The position numbers and the translations under genes were made by a program. The notes beneath the pieces are model-generated. The model was not told the origin of the DNA, made no database searches, and worked only from the letters and a program-made list of their open reading frames with translations. Shown in pieces: positions 7,007 through 9,355 of a stretch of DNA of 9,355 nucleotides. The stretch comes from an uncultured Aquincola sp. (lineage in GTDB: Bacteria > Pseudomonadota > Gammaproteobacteria > Burkholderiales > Burkholderiaceae). Each line of letters starts with the position of its first letter. Positions within the stretch are counted from its first letter, which is position 1. The DNA lies in NCBI GenBank assembly GCA_937883885.1, contig CAKZXL010000545.1, positions 1 to 9,355 of the forward strand, given 5' to 3'.

Positions 7007-7094
7007 GTCGAACCACCTTTGCACCGCACCGGCGGCGCCCAAGCCCGTTGCGCATCCCGAGGCGACCGCGAGGCGCGCACCCGAAGCGATGGCC

Positions 7095-8642
7095 TCAGCG
7101 CTCGGCCAACTTGAACACCGACACCGCTTCCACCAGCTGCGCCGCCTGCAGCTTCAGGCTTTGCGCGGCGGCGGCGCTCTGCTCCACCAAGGCGGCGTTT
7201 TGCTGGGTGGAGACGTCCAGGTGGCTCACGGCCTGGCCGATCTGGCCGACGCCCTGGCTCTGCTCGCCGTTGGCCACGCTGATCTCGGCCACCATGCTGC
7301 TGACGCGGCCGATGACGCCCACCACCTCGTTGATGGTCACGCCGGCCTGTTCCACCAGGGCACTGCCCTGGGCCACCTTGCCGGTGCTGTCGCTGATCAA
7401 GCCCTTGATCTGCCGCGCGGCTTCGGCGCTGCGCTGGGCCAGCATGCGCACTTCGCCGGCCACCACCGCAAAGCCGCGGCCTTGTTCACCGGCGCGGGCG
7501 GCTTCCACCGCCGCGTTCAGGGCCAGGATGTTGGTCTGGAAGGCGATGCCGTCGATGGTGCCGATGATGTCGGTGATGCGCTGGCTGCTTTGCTGGATCT
7601 CGTGCATGGTGTCGACCACCTGCTTGACCGCAGCGCCGCCGCGCACCGCCACCTGCGAGGCTTCACCGCCCAGCTGGTTGGCATGCTGGGCATTCTCGGC
7701 ATTGCGGCGCACGGTGGCGCTCAGCTCTTCCATGGTGGCCGCGGTCTGCTGCAGGGCCGAGGCCTGCTGCTCGGTGCGCTCGCTCAGGTCCATGTTGCCG
7801 TTGGCGATCTCGCTGCTGGCGGTGAGCACGCCTTCGGCGTTGTTGCGCACCTGGCGCACCAGCGTCACCAGCTGGCCGCGCATGTGCTCCAGCGCCCGCA
7901 GCAGCTCGCCCGCCTCATCGCTGCGGTTGGAGGCCAGCGAGGTCGTCAGGTCGCCCGCGGCCACGCGCTGGGCGGCCTGCGAGGCCTGCTGCAGCGGGCC
8001 GGCGATGCGGCGGGTGATGGTGAAGGCCAGGGCCACGCCGGTGAGCAGCGCCAGCACCGCCAGCGACAGCAGGATCAGGCTGCTGCGCTCATTGGTGGCT
8101 TGCAGCGCCGCGGCGCGGGCGTCCAGGTCTTTGCGCTGCAGCTGCACCAGCTGGGTCATGCTGTCCAGGTAGGCGGCGGCCGCGGGCTGGAAGCGCTGCT
8201 CCAGCAAGGTCAGCGCCTCCTGGTTCTTGCCGTCGCGCTTGTGCTGCATGATCTGGTCGCGCACCGTGATGAAGTCCTTGCGGTGCGCGCTGACGGCGGC
8301 AAACACCTTCTTTTCCTCGTCACCGTCCAGCAGCGCCTCGATGGACTTCTGCAGCTCGTTGTTGCGGGCGGTGCTGGCCTTGGCGTCTTCGGCGAAGAAG
8401 GCTGCCAGCGAAGCATCGGCGCTGCGTGCGATGGCCACGGTGCGGCGGGTGCCGGCATTGACCACCGCGAACCAGTCGCTCACCAGGCGTTCCTTGCGCA
8501 AGGGCACGTCCAGCATCTCGTGGGTTTCCGCCTGGCTGGCCTGCAGACGCAGCAGGCCGACCGACGCCATCGTCACCACCAGACCCAGCACCAGCGCGAA
8601 CCCCAACGCCAGTTGCCGACCGATCGAGAGCTTTACCGACAT
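7095..8642 (-). CDS. Methyl-accepting chemotaxis protein, transmembrane, four-helix-bundle sensor type
   Basis: A 515-residue inner-membrane chemoreceptor. Membrane segment 1 is at about 11-33, a helical periplasmic sensor at about 34-187, membrane segment 2 at about 188-209, HAMP at about 210-262 and the signalling hairpin beyond it. The tip is canonical (N376, E380, R383; [11 protein letters not shown]), and arm length equals that of the receptor at 722-2269. The sensor sequence differs clearly from that receptor, so a different stimulus is likely. The C-terminus VSVFKLAER is a common betaproteobacterial ending and has no NWETF pentapeptide. The ATG at 8642 has GGAG (8655-8652) 7 nt upstream; the in-frame GTG at 8645 would leave only 4 nt. 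It has its own sigma-28-type promoter in the 75-bp gap after the amidohydrolase gene. The ligand is unknown. Confidence 0.96.
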   Translation of the reverse strand: MSVKLSIGRQLALGFALVLGLVVTMASVGLLRLQASQAETHEMLDVPLRKERLVSDWFAVVNAGTRRTVAIARSADASLAAFFAEDAKASTARNNELQKSIEALLDGDEEKKVFAAVSAHRKDFITVRDQIMQHKRDGKNQEALTLLEQRFQPAAAAYLDSMTQLVQLQRKDLDARAAALQATNERSSLILLSLAVLALLTGVALAFTITRRIAGPLQQASQAAQRVAAGDLTTSLASNRSDEAGELLRALEHMRGQLVTLVRQVRNNAEGVLTASSEIANGNMDLSERTEQQASALQQTAATMEELSATVRRNAENAQHANQLGGEASQVAVRGGAAVKQVVDTMHEIQQSSQRITDIIGTIDGIAFQTNILALNAAVEAARAGEQGRGFAVVAGEVRMLAQRSAEAARQIKGLISDSTGKVAQGSALVEQAGVTINEVVGVIGRVSSMVAEISVANGEQSQGVGQIGQAVSHLDVSTQQNAALVEQSAAAAQSLKLQAAQLVEAVSVFKLAER

Positions 8643-8651
8643 CACGCTTCT

Positions 8652-8655
8652 CCAG
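8652..8655 (-). promoter_or_regulatory. Ribosome binding site of the third MCP
   Basis: GGAG on the minus strand lies 7 nt before the ATG at 8642 and inside the short leader predicted from the sigma-28-type promoter at 8668-8693. It favours ATG 8642 over GTG 8645. Confidence 0.7.
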
Positions 8656-8667
8656 TGTGCGTGACGG

Positions 8668-8693
8668 TATCGACCGCCGCCGCGCGGACTTGA
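8668..8693 (-). promoter_or_regulatory. Sigma-28 (FliA)-type promoter for the third MCP
   Basis: Read on the minus strand: TCAAG (8693-8689), exactly 14 nt, then GTCGATA (8674-8668). This is one base from the GCCGATA consensus, with a perfect TCAAG -35. It lies wholly in the gap between the amidohydrolase stop (8718) and the MCP start (8642), giving a leader of roughly 18 nt. Confidence 0.75.
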
Positions 8694-8717
8694 AGGCGGG
8701 CGGATCGGCGGGCGTGA

Positions 8718-9355
8718 TCAACCGCCGGGCGGCAGCCGCCTTTGCAGGTGGAAGGGCCGCTGACCGATGCCGCAGCAGAAGGCGCCGATCCAGGGGCGCA
8801 GCGCCTGGGCCAGGTGGCGGCCTTCGGCATTGAGCGCATCCAGCCGCTCGGCGGCGGCCTGGGCCTGTCGGCGCAGCGCCGCTTCGTCCAGCGTGAGCAG
8901 GCGGCCGTGCTCCACCACCACGCGGCCGGCCACCAGCACGTGCGTCACCGCGGCGCCGTTTTCGCCGTGCACCAGCTGGCGCAGTACATCGCGCAGCGGC
9001 ACGTAGATGGGCTGGGCCAGGTCCAGCAGCACCAGATCGGCCTGCCAGCCGGGCGCCAGCCGGCCCAGACGGTCGCCCCAGCCCAGCGCATGCGCGCTGT
9101 GAAGGGTGCCCATGCGCAGCGCCTCGGCGGCGGTGATCCAGCGGGTTTCGTCGGCGCCGACGATGCGCGACAGGTAGGCCGCGATGCGCGCCACCTCGAA
9201 CAGGTTCTGGGTGTCGGAGGTGTTGGCGCCGTCGCTGCCCAGGCCCACGCGCAAGCCACGTTCCACCATGCGGCGCACCGGCGCCACGCCCGAGCCCAGG
9301 CGCAGGTTGCTCAAGGGGTTGTGGATGGCGGTGACGCCGGCCGCGGCCAGCTGGC
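8718..9355 (-). CDS. Amidohydrolase of the ATZ/TRZ deaminase-like family, C-terminal part (5' end outside window)
   Basis: The frame stays open to the right edge, so the N-terminal HxH metal site is missing from view. The visible 211 residues open with the family block HNPLSNLRLGSG. GLGSDGANTSD follows, whose Asp is the expected metal/catalytic aspartate. The C-terminal beta-sandwich closes with LAPGWQADLVLLDL and VLVAGRVVVEHGRL. Family members deaminate or dechlorinate purine-, pyrimidine- or triazine-like rings (guanine, 8-oxoguanine, S-adenosylhomocysteine, chlorotriazines); the substrate cannot be chosen from this part. The GSDGANTSD loop is not a clear match to any one of the subfamilies I know. 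It is followed 75 bp later by the same-strand MCP3 with its own promoter, so shared function is not implied. Confidence 0.9.
   Translation of the reverse strand, partial: QLAAAGVTAIHNPLSNLRLGSGVAPVRRMVERGLRVGLGSDGANTSDTQNLFEVARIAAYLSRIVGADETRWITAAEALRMGTLHSAHALGWGDRLGRLAPGWQADLVLLDLAQPIYVPLRDVLRQLVHGENGAAVTHVLVAGRVVVEHGRLLTLDEAALRRQAQAAAERLDALNAEGRHLAQALRPWIGAFCCGIGQRPFHLQRRLPPGG

Larger units (their letters stand above)
6762..7094. other. 333-bp stretch without a recognisable gene
   Basis: It lies between the end of MCP3 and the start of xthA, both on the minus strand. Open frames here give Arg/Pro/Ala-rich translations with no family resemblance and no binding site. I see two modest hairpins: CCGCGC/GCGCGG at 6858-6878 and CCTCGC/GCGAGG at 6914-6931. 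There is also an 11-bp direct repeat. None has a T-run on the minus strand, so the MCP3 terminator and the xthA promoter, which should both be here, are not identified. Confidence 0.6.

Noticed and set aside
6024..8693. 889-residue open frame on the plus strand, opposite xthA and the third MCP
   Set aside because: It runs antisense to two certain genes and across the gap between them. Composition is typical of a high-GC shadow frame and no domain is visible.
1..9355. CRISPR array, insertion sequence, tRNA or rRNA gene
   Set aside because: No regularly spaced short repeats, transposase-like frames, terminal inverted repeats with target duplication, or RNA-gene signatures were seen. The repeats present are explained by paralogous receptor and PAS coding.

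Overview
The window is about 9.4 kb of very GC-rich DNA. It carries a chemotaxis/motility locus with two unrelated metabolic or repair genes. Codon bias, the style of the receptor C-termini and the gene mix suggest a motile betaproteobacterium of the Burkholderiales (Rubrivivax/Roseateles/Ideonella-like). That placement is inference; nothing in the window fixes the genus.

Layout, left to right. (1) 1-2269, plus strand: two tandem methyl-accepting chemotaxis proteins (MCPs). The first is cut by the left edge. The second is complete, with a periplasmic four-helix-type sensor, HAMP and signalling hairpin. Their signalling halves are about 80% identical and align without gaps. A hairpin with a GCAA loop follows. 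(2) 2303-2719, minus strand: a small single-domain PilZ (c-di-GMP receptor) protein. (3) 2720-2850: a divergent promoter region with two back-to-back sigma-28 (FliA)-type promoters. (4) 2851-5996, plus strand: a two-gene operon coding for a soluble receptor with three PAS domains and a short signalling hairpin, then a protein made of three CheW-like domains. (5) 5997-6761, minus strand: exodeoxyribonuclease III, whose stop codon abuts that of the triple-CheW gene. (6) 6762-7094: 333 bp with no recognisable gene. (7) 7095-8642, minus strand: a third transmembrane MCP with its own sigma-28-type promoter at 8668-8693. (8) 8718-9355, minus strand: the C-terminal part of an ATZ/TRZ-type amidohydrolase cut by the right edge.

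How the genes fit together: three promoters share one architecture, [T/G]CAA[G/A], exactly 14 nt, then G[C/T]CGATA. They serve the PilZ gene, the PAS-receptor/triple-CheW operon and MCP3. This places a c-di-GMP effector, a soluble PAS sensor and a membrane receptor under probable flagellar late-gene control. The most unusual part is the PAS x3 receptor and triple-CheW pair. The receptor has shorter signalling arms than its neighbours and altered trimer-contact residues. It is translationally coupled to a scaffold with three CheW-like domains, of which only the middle one looks canonical. Together they look like a dedicated, possibly separate, cytoplasmic signalling array. No CheA, CheY, CheR or CheB lies in the window, so any kinase must be encoded elsewhere.
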